A stretch of 64,000 nucleotides of DNA from Gigaspora rosea (GCA_003550325.1 QKWP01000008.1:544330-608329); one strand, 5' to 3'. Shown: positions 22,601 to 34,924, numbered from the stretch's first letter. The notes: generated by a model from the letters alone, not told the origin. Numbers and translations: made by a program.

Positions 22601-23150
22601 CAAAAATGTGTGATTAACCATAATCATTTGATTATGCAATAAATTACCAGGGTGAGTATAAAGTTTGATTCTGTTCATTTTAATGTTTGTATTTCAAGAA
22701 AATGTGCGAATAACCCATAATCATTTGATTATTCAATAAATTATCAGCGTGAGTATGAAGTTTGATTCTGTTCACTTTAATATTTGTTTTTCAAGAGAAT
22801 GTGTGATTAACCATAATCATTTGATTGTTTAATAAATTACCAGAGTGAGTATAAAATTTGATTCTGTTTACTTTAACATTTGTATTTCAAGAGAATGTGT
22901 GATTAACCATAATCATTTGGTTGTTCAAAACATTTCTAGAGCGGGTATGAAGTTTGATTCTGTTTACTTTAACATTTGTGTTTCAAAAGAATGTGTAATT
23001 AACTGTAATTATTTTGATCATTCAATAAATTACCAGGGTGAGTATGAAGTTTGATTTATTCACTTTAATGTTTGTGTTTTAAGAGAATGTGTGATTAACC
23101 ACAATTATTTGATCATTCAATAAATTACCAGAATTTTACAATAAATAACT
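19650..23150. repeat. Satellite array 1, about 38 monomers of ~86-96 bp
   Basis: Head-to-tail monomers with consensus order: TTACTAG/TTACCAG, GTGAGTATGAAG, TTTGATTCTGTT, CACTTTAA, TTTGTGTTTCAAGAGAATG, TGTGATTAAC, AATCATTTGATCATTCAATAA. Monomers differ by many point changes and small indels. A block of variant monomers around 20955-21300 is repeated at about 21525-21870 (spacing 571 bp, about six monomers), a local higher-order repeat. A 16-18 A run interrupts at 22335. Positions that are CG in array 2 are mostly TG or CA here. No coding frame. Confidence 0.95.
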
Positions 23151-24579
23151 AGGGTATGAATTTTTGGTTTTGTTTATTTCAATTTTTGAATTTAAAGATA
23201 ATATATTAACTAATTATTTAATTGATTTGATAAATTGCTAGATTGAAAAGTTTAATGCTGTTCGTTTGAATATTTTGTTTAAATGAATTTATAAATTATT
23301 AAAGGCAAATATTATATTTAATTTTGTTAATATTTCTGTTTCAAAAAATATACTGTATAATTAATTTAGTTTATTTAAAATTTGTATTGAAATTAATCAG
23401 AATAACTTATTTATATTCTGATTTTATATTATTATATATTGGGATTTTTTTTAGTTAGTTTTTTAATTTTATATAATAATATATTAAATAATAAAATGTT
23501 CTTTCTATAAAGGATTTACTTTTATATTTTTTTTAATATAATTATTTTTAAAAATTATTTATATTTTTATTAATAAATTTGTTTTTAAATTTGGATTTAA
23601 TTTTAATTAAATTAAAAAAATTTAATATATTTACAATACAAAAGTTTTTAAATATATTATTTTAATTTTTGAATCAATTATTTTTAATACATTTAGTAAA
23701 TAATATTTATAATAGGGCCTAACCTTGTAAACATATATCATTTACTAATTTATAATATCGAATCTTCAAATTCTATAAAGAATTAACTGCCAGTTTGTAT
23801 AGAAATTTGATAGTAAATTATAATATTCGAATATATTATAATTTCAGTGTTTTATAAGTTTACTATTTCTCGCAGTCATTTACCACCTAATTTGCCTTTT
23901 TTAAATTTATCAACTAAACTTCGAACTTCACCAAAAAAAAAGACTCTAATAGGATACTTTTACCGTTCTTTGCTGTATTTAGTTACTGTCGGGTTGATTT
24001 GTAAGTGCTAAAGATGGATTCAAATGATAATTTTCAAGGACATTTTAATTCTTTTTTTCCTGCTTTGGGCACTAATTAAATACCAAAATTTCATAGTTTT
24101 CCAATAATCAGATTATATACAATTTTTAATTCGTATTAGCATGCCGGTATCATATTTAGATCCAAAATATGCGCTTTTATGAAAGTTAAATGTAGATATA
24201 ATGATTTCAAAAATTTTTTTATCAGATACTCAAATAAAGTTGGTTGATTTAAAGATTTCTCATTCCCAAAAAACAAAACATCAAACCATATATGAATAAT
24301 AACTAAATTTATAAATTAAGCAAGTAAATATTTATCTCTGTAACATAATGATGATTAGATATTGTAAAATCTGTGTTAAATAAAAAAATTACCATAATTG
24401 CATATTCTTAATGGAAGTTACATAAACATATATTTTATTAACTTAATTTAATTCTAAATTTAAGAAATTGCTCGAGATTTCAACAATGCTAATTGTTTAC
24501 TAATATATTAAAAGTTTTTGAGTATCAAATAACTTGCTAATGTACTGTATACGTCTTGTGAATGTATTTGATTAATCAG

Positions 24580-25140
24580 TTCTGGTTTAATTTTATCATC
24601 TTCTAAATTGTTTATTTTTTTATTTTCATTAGATCCATTTAATCTAACCAATCAGCGATTATTTCAATAATTTCTATTGTAATAGGTCATTTATTAAAAT
24701 CTTTATCCGTCCATTTCATAACTAGTTTAATATAATAATTTGGTTCAACATTTGGGTCCTGATCCACTGATAGAAATCTCTGACGCGATAACTCCAAGAC
24801 TGTAAATATCTGTTACTTGAATACGGCTTAATTATACAAAATTTTCCTTTTTGTTACTTTTCTAGAAAGTTTAAGATTAGTGATATATCTGTTTTGCAAA
24901 TTATTTCCTTGCAAAATAATCACACTATGTAAATCCAGGTGAATTAATCGTCTCAAGATCAAAAGCTCTGCTGTTTAAAATAATTGATTTAACTTTCCTT
25001 TCTAATTGTGGTACTCCTACAAGAATTTTGTCGTAACGAACCTTTTAATGCAAACTGCATAGCAATAATATAATCACCATGCTTATTTCTTGACACTTAA
25101 TAACAATTCAAAAACGAAAGGTTATCGTAACCAATTTCAC
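24580..25140 (-). pseudogene. Decayed protein kinase, copy A
   Basis: Minus-strand fragments resemble the C-lobe of Rhizophagus-type tyrosine-kinase-like kinases: a KWTDKDFNK.PITIEIIEIIADWLD stretch (end of kinase domain, normally W-D-x-x-P-x-x-R-P) near 24640-24720 and an N-lobe/hinge piece (GDYIIAMQFASNGSL type) near 25030-25090. Multiple stops and frameshifts. Its copy at 53090-53640 preserves the catalytic-loop region in a longer frame. Certainly non-functional. Confidence 0.6.
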
Positions 25141-26094
25141 AATAATTCTTCGATCCCTGGATAAATTCTTGCTTATTCTCGCTTTAATCACATGACATTT
25201 AATGTTGAGCATTTGTATAAAGGTAAAGTCCTGTGAGTCATTTTCCGAAGGAGCTGCAAAAAGTTATAGTGCGGGCGGCAGTTTGTAAAAAGGGTTAAAT
25301 TGATTGTTTTTTTTTTTTTGCCTTTTTTTTTATTTTTTTTTTTGCCTTTAGAAATGCAATGGGTGGTCTTTTCTTACAGAATATTGTTCCTAGAATTAAA
25401 CCAAAAATGTGAAATGACTGGCGGCTCAGATGGACAAAAATTTGTCTGCAAATTTGTTACTAAAAAAGTTGGTTGCCATTCTATAGTTCCAATTAAATCC
25501 AGTCGAGAATCTTTGGCATATCTCATATTGGCTAATTTTATGTGACAAATCGTGACATAGTAATAAAAAAAAAATCTATTCTTAGATATAAATACAAAGC
25601 TTGATCATTATGAAAATCGTGACTATCTAGAATAAAAAAAAATTTTTTTTCTTTTTAGATCAAGCCAGCCGCTATCTAAATTGGGAAATCTGTTTTTATG
25701 TATTCTTTTATAAAAAGCAATTTTATTGGTCACTTTAAAAATTAATATGCAATTCGAAAATATTACGCTAATGTAAATGTATCCGATTAGCTCATATGCT
25801 TAATCTTAATGTGGAGAAATGCTGTACAGAAATTTGATAAATTAGAAAAATTTTGGTTGAGGAATATGATAGAATCTCTCAAAATGACATTAATAATTTA
25901 ATTGATTCGATGCTAAATTGGTGTCTTCTAATAAAAAATAAGTTTGAAAGCATCGTCTATTGATTTTTTTTTTATTTTTTTTTTTTTGGCTGTATAATCT
26001 TTATTGTTATGTATCCAGGTTTTAAGTAAAAAAACTTCGCCATTTGATGTAGTTGTCACGTAAATCGTTCTGTGCCACTCTTAAGAGATTGTAT

Positions 26095-27010
26095 TCATAA
26101 AGTAAGAAAGATGCATTTAAAATTAGCTGAAAATGGTTTTCTTATGACAATTAAATGTTATAAAATGCTTACATCTGGAATAAATATTCCTGAAAATGAA
26201 GAAAAACTATTTGTATTGTATTTAAATGTACTAAAATTATAAAACCTAATAGATATTGTTACAAATATAGTATAGGAATTACTAAAGAGAAATAAAATTA
26301 TTTGAGCAGTTTTTGAAGTTGGTTAAAAATAGAAGTTCTAATGTGTAATTAAATGATATAAATTTTTTGTATTTGGAAAAGACATTTGTAAAGATGAGAA
26401 GAAAATATTTGAGTGATATTTGAAACCTGCTAAAAAAAAATTTTGGTGGACAGCTAATAGTTGGATTGCTATGAGTGTTAAAGGTATTTCTATGAATGAA
26501 AAAAGGTATTTGAGTGTTATCTCAAATTAGCTTGAAATAAAGATTCTTATCGATAATCAAAAAAATTTGAATTATTGAATTATTATGAAAATGGTGTATA
26601 AATTATTAAGAAAAAAGAAAAGCGTTTGAAACTTATTTGAAAGCTGCTATAAATACATCGAAGCACTAATGGACAAATATGCATTGGCTTTGTTAGAAAT
26701 ATTTTATAGGGATTGCTAAAAATTCGTTTGAATGATATCCAAGTTAGTTCGAAATGGAAATTCTGATAGTCAACTAATTGTTGGAGATTGTTTTGCATCT
26801 GGATTTGGTATTTTTAAAGATTAGAAAAAGCATTTGAATAGTATTTGAAGTCAGCTTACTATAGAAATTCTGAGGGACAATTAAATGTTGGAAATTACTT
26901 TGTATCCGTAATAGGTATTTCTATAGATGAAAATGTATTTGAGTGATACTTGAAATCTGTTAATAATGAAAATTTGACTAGCCAATTTAATGTTGGATTT
27001 TGATTTAAAA
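26095..27010 (+). pseudogene. Decayed Sel1-repeat sequence, copy A
   Basis: Shifting plus-strand frames give a recurring 36-residue pattern, for example FE(stop)YLKPAKKNFGGQLIVG and SAYYRNSEGQLNVGNYFVS, matching Sel1 units (AFEWYLKSAxxGNSxGQxNVGxCY). In several units TGG (Trp) appears as TGA. About eight units can be followed. It lies on the strand opposite to the adjacent kinase remnant, so the two are not a simple fusion. Also present at 54545-55470. Confidence 0.6.
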
Positions 27011-27483
27011 ATGCATTTGAATTTCTAATTATAAAAAAAAAAAGATGTTTGAGTGGTATTTACTGTAAAATATGCTAAAACTTGAAATTATCGTGGTTTG
27101 AAATAAAAATCTTGCCAGACAAACCATTATATTTAGCTTCATTTCATTATAAAAACTTTTACAAATAATGGAAATTCTTATAGACAATTAAATATTGATT
27201 TTATCTTAAAAAATTTTTGATTTCTTATTTATTCTTTTTTTTTTTGTTTAATCATATTTATATCTTAATATTTAGAATTAAAAATTTAATACCAGAAGAT
27301 TCACAATTTTAGAAAATGTTATGACAAAGTATCAAAAATATATAGATAGTGAATCATTTAATAAATATGTATAAATAATTCAAATTAGTTGTACGCATAA
27401 AATAATTTAAATAATATCAATAAATTAAAATTAACATCAATAAAAATTAAATAATTTTCATTATGAATTACTTTGAATTTTGA

Positions 27484-27651
27484 TTAATTATTATCATTAA
27501 CTTTTATTCCATAAGTACGAACCTAATAATTATAAGAATCGTTCTCAAATATTTCTTTTTCCATTGTTTTAACCGACTCATCAAATTCTTCATCAGAAAT
27601 TTTTACAAACTTTGTTAAAATAGGTTTAAGAGAATTTGTTGCAGTAACCAT
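27484..27651 (-). pseudogene. Small 55-codon frame with internal stop, copy A
   Basis: Reads MVTATNSLKPILTKF...DEEFDESVKTMEKE...NDSYNY(stop)VRTYG, with one internal TAG where copy B (55932-56098) has TGG. Copy B instead has a stop at codon 9 and loses one base. The broken copies complement each other, which implies a former short coding sequence or terminal exon. Function unknown. Confidence 0.45.
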
Positions 27652-28365
27652 ATTATTCGTAATCTTTAATTTTATATAAGATCAAAAGATTTAAACATTT
27701 ATTTTTTTAAAATAATTAAGTTTGGGCAATACTCCGTTTTACCGAGTTCAATATGGTTGTGCTTTAGACCATAATAGACTTTATTCTCTTCTTTTTAGTA
27801 TTTTCTAATTGACCTAATTTAGAAAATACATAAGTATTAATAAAATTTTATTTATAAAATCATATATAAATTATAATATATATAAGTATTAATAAAAATT
27901 TTATTTATAAATTCATATATAAATTATAATATACAACTAGAAAAAGTGCTAAATAAAACCTTGGTTTTGTAAATATTGATATTGGTCTACTATTGGTCTA
28001 TTTTTTGATATACATCACATAATTGCGTTGATTTGTTAATATTTCAGCTTTTTTATAATGGTCGAATAGACATTATGTAAATAAATGAATAAAGTTATTG
28101 ATAACATAATGATTGAATTGCATTAATAAGATACACACTACTAATGTTCCATAAATATTGAGTAGCTGGTCCTCCATCAATTAGAAAGGAACTCCAATAA
28201 CATTTTTTAAAAAACATAATGTTCAAAAACATGCTTATTTAAAATATTAACAAATATAGTAGTCATTTTTCTGATCTATAAATTCAACATTGTAAAAGTA
28301 CTATTTAAAAAATCCTACTTATTTTCAAAATACATCATTTATTTGTTAATTATTAAACCCCCTAA

Positions 28366-29830
28366 TAATTGGAATTGGAGGTTTTGGAACCGTTTTTAAA
28401 TACAGTGGAAAGAATGTGAATTAACTGTCGCTTTCAAATGCCTTAAAGTTAATACAAGCTTTGATAAAAAATTATTAATGACTTTATTAATGAGGTATTG
28501 TTTATTTTATATAACTAAAAGTTAAAATGCTGTCATAAATGTTAAATTTGCACTATTCTAAATGTAAATGCTTAAATTATTACGAAAAGTTTGTTATCAT
28601 CCAAATATTATTACTTTCTACTGAGTTACAAAAGATGATTCGTAATTTATAAATTTTGACTGCATGTATATTATTCTTTGTATTATAAGTTTTTGAATTT
28701 TCATTTGCTTAGACTTGTTTTTATTTATTAGCATTCAAAAATATTTTACTTCATCATGGGCAACCACAAATTGCTGATTTTGGATTGTCAAAGCAGATAA
28801 AAGAGACGTCAACGACTTTAAGCTCGAATATTCATGGAATGCTGGCATATAGAACCTAAGAGAGGATATAAGCGTGATAAGAAATCAGATATGAATAGTC
28901 TTGGAGCAATCATATAGGTGATTTCAAGCGGAAGACCACCATATCAAACTTTTGAATTGGAATATTCACTTGCTAGTCATATTTATGAGGGAAGTTGAGA
29001 AATACCGATAAAAGGTACAACATTTTAATATATTTAACTTTATGAACATTTTAAACCAACTTACTCCTGATGAAATTTTGAGTCGACACCGTTCTATTAA
29101 AACAGCATCACAAGATAATGAAACCTCCTGAACCCATAAAAATAATATAAACTCACCTGTAAATTCATTTGAAATTTCGACATCATCTCCATTTTAATTT
29201 ATCCGAGAATAGCGAAATTCTCTCAAGTTATCATAACAATATAAACAAAATCGTAAATTCCCTAAAAAGTACGACATCATCTTAACTTACACAATGAATT
29301 CAAATACTTCAGTACAAGATAATAGTACTGTACTCTAGAGGATTTGAGGAAAGAAGCATGTAAATCTTTCAAGTAATTCAAATTTTTAAAAGGCTTTAGA
29401 ACTCTTTGAAGAAATTCTTAAAAACAATCAGCATAGTCCCAAAGATCAGCAAAGTGCCTTGACTTGGAATTTATTAGTAAATGTGGATTGGAAAATTTAA
29501 ACGAGTTAACTAAAGCACTTTACAAGAACTCCACGCTAACTTCTTTGGACCACTTTTCGAATAAACTTGGATCAGAAGGAGGAAAAGCATTAGCAGATGC
29601 ATTTTGCAAGAATTCCACGCTGACTTCTTTGTATCTTGAATGTAATAATCTTGGATCAGAAGGCGGAAAAGCATTTGCAGAAGAACTTTGCGTTGAAAAA
29701 ATTGATTCTTTACCAAAATAATCTTGGATCAGAAGAGGAAAGCATTAGCTGATGCACTTTGCAAGAACTACACGCTGACTTCTGATCATTTATATAATTT
29801 ATATAAATATAATTAACAGTAAAATAATAA
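28366..29830 (+). pseudogene. Kinase-LRR pseudogene, shortened copy
   Basis: Starts abruptly at the glycine loop (IIGIGGFGTVFK-like, 28366) and follows the gene at 41564-47925 with about the same order: N-lobe with intron, an HPNIITF stretch, then the HSKNIL-ADFGLSKQ-KETSTT segment (28730-28860), the linker rich in Ser/Asn (29050-29400) and only about three LRR units (29464-29780). The exon with the hinge and HRDL motif is missing, and there are several stops and frameshifts. It keeps a seven-residue segment (SLGAII.VIS, with TGG changed to TAG) lost from the longer copy. Its 3' flank to about 30110 also matches 48300-48560. Confidence 0.85.
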
Positions 29831-30413
29831 CAGTTTAAATATTTGATAAAATATTGAAATCTATTTAATACTAGTGATCATGCTACTTTCTCTACTATAT
29901 AATAAATTTTGGAATCGACCTGTTCTATATAAATAGAAATTAAAAAAATTCCTATAAAAATATTATCAGAATTAAAGCATTGGGCAATCAATTCGAATAA
30001 AATACATATTGATATAAATATATATATATTTTAAGATTTTTAAGATTATATTTTAATAAAGTTTCATTACATAAACGCGAATTACCAAACACACCAAAAT
30101 TCAATTTTTAAAACTATACCCATCTTCACAATATTTTATTTTGAAACTCCCTAATGAAAAAATTCGCGAATTGAATATCATTTTAAAATACATATTCAAC
30201 TATTAATGCAAAATTAATATATTTGCAAACTCAAATGCCATATTTTAAATATATACATTTGTTAATATTTATACTGTATTTGCTAACTTGTCATAGTTAA
30301 TAAATATATAATGATATTACTTTGATACAAAATAGCAAATTTTTTTTTTTATAGAAATATAATAATCATTAAATTAAGCAATATAAATCTTAAAAATTTT
30401 GAAGCAGAATATA
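29831..30413. other. Intergenic: 3' flank of the kinase-LRR pseudogene
   Basis: 29860-30110 matches the 3' flank of the longer kinase-LRR gene (48300-48560). The rest is AT-rich with nothing recognised. Confidence 0.5.
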
Positions 30414-31183
30414 CCGATATTGCCGAAAATAAGCCACCTCCTAAAATAAGCTACTCCCAGTTTTGATCCAAAAACGTCAAAACGCCTTTGACCTGAAAAT
30501 AAGCTACCCCTTTGTCGCACCAAAAGATATTTAACAAAATTTTTAGTTCCGAAAATAAGCTACCCCCACGATCGATAAACGTTGCTACATAGTAAAGTCT
30601 AAATTTTACTAAAATCGATCAAAATCGCATAAGTAACCTTGTTCAGCAGATCAAAATACACGTACCCTAAAAGTTTCATAAAAATCGGAGAACTTTTTAT
30701 TAATTGACGTTTAATTTTTACTTTCAACGGTTTTTTTTTTACAAAAAAAAAAACCCGTTGAACGTAAAAATTAAAAGTCAAATAATAAAAAGTTCTCCGA
30801 TTTTTATGAAATTTTCAGGGTACGCGTATTTTGATCTGCTGAACAAGGTTACTTATGCGACTTTGATCGATTTGCTTAGTAAAATTTAGACTTTACTATA
30901 TAGCGATTATAATCGATCGTTTTATAAGTTACCCCCGATTTTTTTCTGCATGTTTATTTATTGTTTATAACATATTTATTTATTGCCTACAGCATATTTA
31001 TTTATTGTCTACAGCATATTTATTTATCTATTTACTTTTTAGAGTTTGTGTTCGAAAATAAGCTACCTCTTTGTTGTGCTTTAAATTACTTAAAATAGTA
31101 AATAACCCGAAAATAAGCTACCACGGTTTTTTTTTTTATTAAAAATCGGCAAAAAAAGGCTGCTTATTTTCGGCAACATACGG
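30414..31183. mobile_element. TA-flanked palindromic element with AATAAGCTACC repeats
   Basis: Ends CCGATATTGCCGAAAATAAGC and the inverse GCTTATTTTCGGCAACATACGG, flanked by TA (30412-30413, 31184-31185), a Tc1/mariner/pogo-type arrangement. GAAAATAAGC[T/C]ACC occurs about six times inside. The centre (about 30557-30940) is a nearly perfect palindrome with arms of more than 140 bp around poly-T/poly-A near 30730-30760; the two 60-codon frames at 30599-30781 (-) and 30704-30889 (+) are mirror images of the same arm. No transposase. Confidence 0.75.
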
Positions 31184-31196
31184 TAATAATTATATA

Positions 31197-31518
31197 TTAT
31201 CCGGTAGTTACTTTTGATCATGTTACCCATATTAATACTATATCACGGTATGTCAATGTTTATTCCATGGTTCGGAATTTTAATATTTCTTTTTTTTGGA
31301 TATATATCTTTTTTTATTTTTTTTTATGTTGTCTTAACGATTGTCTTAATTCATGTCAAAAAGTCTCTGAGTAAAAAAAAAAGGAAAAAAAGAAAAAAGA
31401 AAAAGAAAAAAAAGCAACCAGAGAAAGAAACCACATAATCAATAATCTAAACTTTATGAAATAACAATAATTTACAGAATTAATATGGGTAACATGATCA
31501 ATGACCACTCCCGGATAA
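31197..31518. mobile_element. TA-flanked MITE, 322 bp
   Basis: About 40-bp terminal inverted repeats starting TTATCCGG and containing GATCATGTTACCCATATTAA, flanked by TA at 31195-31196 and 31519-31520. The 74-codon Lys-rich frame inside (31214-31438) is an A-rich artefact. Confidence 0.75.
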
Positions 31519-31666
31519 TATCGTTATCGGGTAGAATGTAGATGATTGGGTCAGCATCATTTAGCTGACTCAGATCATGCTGCGAAGCGGCATGATCTGA
31601 GTCAACAAATGGCCGTTAAATGACGCTGACTCAATATCATCTACATTCTACCTGATAACTATTAAA
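31519..31666. mobile_element. Fold-back element, ~148 bp near-perfect hairpin
   Basis: Arms GTTATCGGGTAGAATGTAGA and its inverse (ending TCTACATTCTACCTGATAAC) enclose further paired segments (TGACTCAGATCATGC / GCATGATCTGAGTCA) around a TGCGAAGCG apex. It abuts the previous MITE directly, sharing its right TA. No coding sequence. Confidence 0.75.
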
Positions 31667-32010
31667 TAAACCCATCATAATGATTATTTATGTTTTTATA
31701 TAACGTGTGCGCTGTAAAAAGATGTCTGGCAGTTGTTCTGGCTAGTTGAAATAATAACTAAGCAGCTATTCATATGGGCCAATTTTTGCGATAATCGTGA
31801 TATAAAAATGTTATATAAAAATACATAATTGATAAACATTCATATGATTGGCTAATATTTGTAGATCTAAACAACCGTAACTCTTAATAATGCAGAAAAT
31901 CAAATCGTCACTTATTATTACACACTTAATAAATTATATTTATTACATATTTAAAAGCAGTAACTTTATTATCAACGACTTTGCAAACAATTTTCTAGTA
32001 TTTATTATCT

Positions 32011-32261
32011 CTATTCATAAGCTCGGTGCTAAGAAAAGGGTCGAATTTGACAAAAAAATAATATGTACAAAAAATTTAATTGTCTTGTGAATTATTGAAT
32101 AGAATTACATGATTTTAGTACAAACAGATTCATCTCAATGGGACAAATCAATTGGTACCAAAATCATATATTCTAATTGATAGTTCACAATATAATTAAT
32201 TTTTGTGCATATTATTTTTTTGTCAAATTCGACCCTTTTCTTAGCACCAAGCCTATATTTA
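32011..32261. mobile_element. Fold-back element, ~250 bp
   Basis: Two arms of about 98 bp (32015-32112 and 32161-32257) are inverse copies: GGTGCTAAGAAAAGGGTCGA, then AATTTGACAAAAAAATAATA, against the reverse at 32200-32254. The loop is about 48 bp. Open frames on both strands read through the arms and are not genes. Confidence 0.8.
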
Positions 32262-33341
32262 CTAACTCAACAAACCAACGAACTTAGCAGGCTTAATTTC
32301 TATAATGCTAAATTAAGATATGAGATATTGTTATTAATGTTATTATTAATAATAATAATACAATATTTTAAATTTAAAACCTTAAGTAAGCAATGTACAA
32401 GGCCCTTTCTTAAAATTAAATATACGTTGCATACCTTGTTTTTCTTTAAATTGACCATTCTAGTATACAGTAGTACACACATAGTACTAGTAATAGCAGA
32501 AATAGAATTGTAAAGTATTCGTCTTCTAAATAAAGTTTATTCGAGTAAATTTTTGTTGCCATTATAAAGTTAAAAAAGTTTTTTTTAAAAAAATATTGTT
32601 ATGTTGATGTAGATTCTACTTACCATTCAAAACTCATCCCCAACTCATCCCCAACTCATCTTCCAACGTCTATCTTTGGTTCAGAAAAGATCAAAATCCT
32701 AAAACTTAATTGGCAAGAGTTGTAGTACAAAATCGTAGTACAAAATCGTAGATCTATTCACAAATATCACGTTCTAAAATCTGATTGGTAATATTTGTTG
32801 AAGATCTTAGTCACGTTTTGTAAACATCACTAAAATCACAAAAATCGGCCCATATGTGTGTGTGAATAAAGTACCTACGTGCGTACATGGTTTACTAATT
32901 TTCCCTAATAATGTTATCATCGAACAATTACGTAATCGTAATTTTTTTAATAATTACGTTTTATTATAACTTTTTAAATTCAGCAGCTCTTACGATAAAA
33001 AATTTTAAGAACTCTCTTTTTATCAACTTTAAATGCTTACTTCAACGAACATCAGTTCTACATAAAGGCAGATGGTATTATGACTTTTTAACCTGCTCTA
33101 GCTGAAAATATAAAATATAAATGTTTTAAAAATAAGTATAATAGATACTTTAATATTTAAAAACTTATTTAATACTGTATGATTGTTATAAAGCAATATT
33201 TTTTATTGTATTTATTAAGAATTCGAAAGTTGATTATGTTTGATTGTACTTTGAAATTTCGATAGTAGGAAATTTGTGTGCTCAATGAAGTATTGAAAAA
33301 AGAAATAAGAAATTTTTACTTGAGCAACCAATACATGCATA
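32262..33341. other. Intergenic, no gene
   Basis: AT-rich. Short direct duplications (AACTCATCCCC at about 32633-32655; TAGTACAAAATCG at about 32724-32748). Frames of 60-66 codons lack domains or paralogs. Confidence 0.45.
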
Positions 33342-33770
33342 AGGCCACGCAAAGTTGATTTTTCGTTTTGCATTACCCGCCGTCCCATTTTTTCAATTTT
33401 TTCAATTTTTTTTTTTTTTTTTTAGATCCCAATTGTGCCAATTGTTCGATTTTTGACATCTATTTTTTCTCACAACGTTAGTAATTGAATGAATTCTAAG
33501 TGTGGTAAAAAAAATTTATTCCAATAATTATTTTCATCCGGTGTCACCCGATGGAGACCTTAATTTCCCGTAATCGTCCGATAGGACTGACGGAAAAATA
33601 TGACTGCCGGCCCAATTTTTTGATTCCTTGTTGTGCAAAATGAAAAATTAGCCTTATATAACCTTAAATGTGAAACATTATTTAAATTAAACCTAAAAAA
33701 AAATCCGCCCGTCCGTCCCGAATTTTGAAATCCATGTAATGCAAAACGAAAAATCAACTTTGCGTGGCCT
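33342..33770. mobile_element. MITE with 34-bp perfect TIRs
   Basis: Ends AGGCCACGCAAAGTTGATTT with the following TTCGTTTTGCATTA, exactly inverted at 33737-33770. Interior contains the AATTGTGCCAATTGTTCGAT block seen in the decayed relatives at 18145-19339. No transposase. Confidence 0.85.
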
Positions 33771-34654
33771 AATCATAATTATTTAAGCTCATTTTTTATT
33801 TATTTTATTTGACTTTTTTTTTAATTATTTTGTAACGTTATATGCTTAATTAGGGATGGGTTCGGTCAGCTAATTGTCGGCTAGCCGATCAGTTATAGCC
33901 GTAGTCGATGTAGTCGACTATAACGGCTTAGCTGACCGGTTAGCCGATACCAAATTTTTTATTGGAAAATCATAATTATTGCTTAATTCAGCATGAAGTG
34001 TACAAATTATAGAATTATTGAAAGAAATACCCTAGTCTTCCTTCTTCCCCAGGATCGCCGTCACTTTTTTTACTTTCACGTGACTATGCCCAAAAAACTT
34101 CAAGATTTTAAGTTAGTGCTAGGGTTCCTATAGGGCTTGATGTTAGCAAAACATATAGTAGAATTGCTCAAGGAATTTTTTTGTTAGAGCGCGAATGGTG
34201 ATTTCTTATTCAAATTTGAAAAATCGAACGTTTTGTTTTGATCTTCCGCTTGTATTACGTTACACCTGCTCTCGTTATTTTATTGACCAAAAATCACGTG
34301 ATAGTGAAATTATTGACGGTCAAAATAGGTAAATCGTTTGGGCTATTGTGGGGGTCGTCTAAAGCCAGGTGCGTTCACGTGATAGAAAGCCAATCAAATC
34401 GAAAAATTTGATCTTTACGGATCAGGATTTATTTCCGATCGACAAAAAATGTGATTATTGTAAAATTAACGTTGATTGGTTGATTTATTAAATACAATAG
34501 TAAATATTTAGGGCTTTGTAAAACTAGAGCTAAAACTTTTTTTCTAAAAACATGACAGTTGGAAATTTCACATTTATATTCGCCAAGACCTTAGTTTCAG
34601 GGATCCCGTAACGGTTTTTTGGGATCCCGCAAGAATAAAAACTTATTAGTGACG

Positions 34655-34924
34655 ATGTCAAAGGAATCACAACATAGAAATACGGTACCCTGTGCAGTAT
34701 GTGGCAGAAAAAAGTTTCGTAAACTAATACCAAAACTCTCACTTAATGCTATGCAAAACCCTGCTGCTCAGAATTTAAACGCTGAACTTGGTTTGTACTA
34801 TCAACTTTGTTATAAACCTTATACTGAGTTGGTTTTATTTGATAGAAATTTGAGCACGAATAAAAAAGAATATAGACAATGTAAAAACACGGGGCCATGT
34901 GCAGTATGTGGCAAAGATCTTTAA
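34655..34924 (+). CDS. Small protein with two PCAVCG motifs, inside middle element
   Basis: From ATG 34655, 89 codons. Two CxxC knuckles in identical context, TVPCAVCGRK near the N-terminus and TGPCAVCGKDL at the C-terminus, with a central LGLYYQLCYKPYTELVLF segment. The arrangement suggests a small zinc-binding fold or a fragment of one. Its location between the transposon end and the nested insertion suggests it belongs to the element (accessory or remnant of an autonomous protein). A longer frame starts at 34619. Family not recognised; may be a truncated exon. Confidence 0.35.
   Translation: MSKESQHRNTVPCAVCGRKKFRKLIPKLSLNAMQNPAAQNLNAELGLYYQLCYKPYTELVLFDRNLSTNKKEYRQCKNTGPCAVCGKDL

Larger units (their letters stand above)
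23150..28261. repeat. 5-kb segmental duplication, copy A
   Basis: Collinear with 51660-56636 over its whole length, with scattered substitutions and small indels, and placed in both cases immediately after a 96-bp satellite array. It carries decayed kinase sequence (minus), decayed Sel1 sequence (plus) and a small minus-strand open frame, listed separately. 25335-25560 has a further shared stretch, coding-like on the minus strand (DSRLDLIGTIEWQPT), that I could not assign. Homology stops sharply at 28261, just before the truncated kinase-LRR pseudogene. Confidence 0.92.

Noticed and set aside
19650..23150. CRISPR-like regular repeats
   Set aside because: Monomers are contiguous with no unique spacers, about 96 bp, and the genome is clearly eukaryotic. 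It is a tandem satellite.
25300..25545. 81-codon plus-strand frame
   Set aside because: Starts in poly-T, is not open in the duplicate copy at 53.8 kb, and the coding-like signal there is on the opposite strand.
31214..31438. Hydrophobic/Lys-rich 74-codon frame
   Set aside because: Begins in a MITE inverted repeat and ends in an A-rich tract; no sign of a gene.
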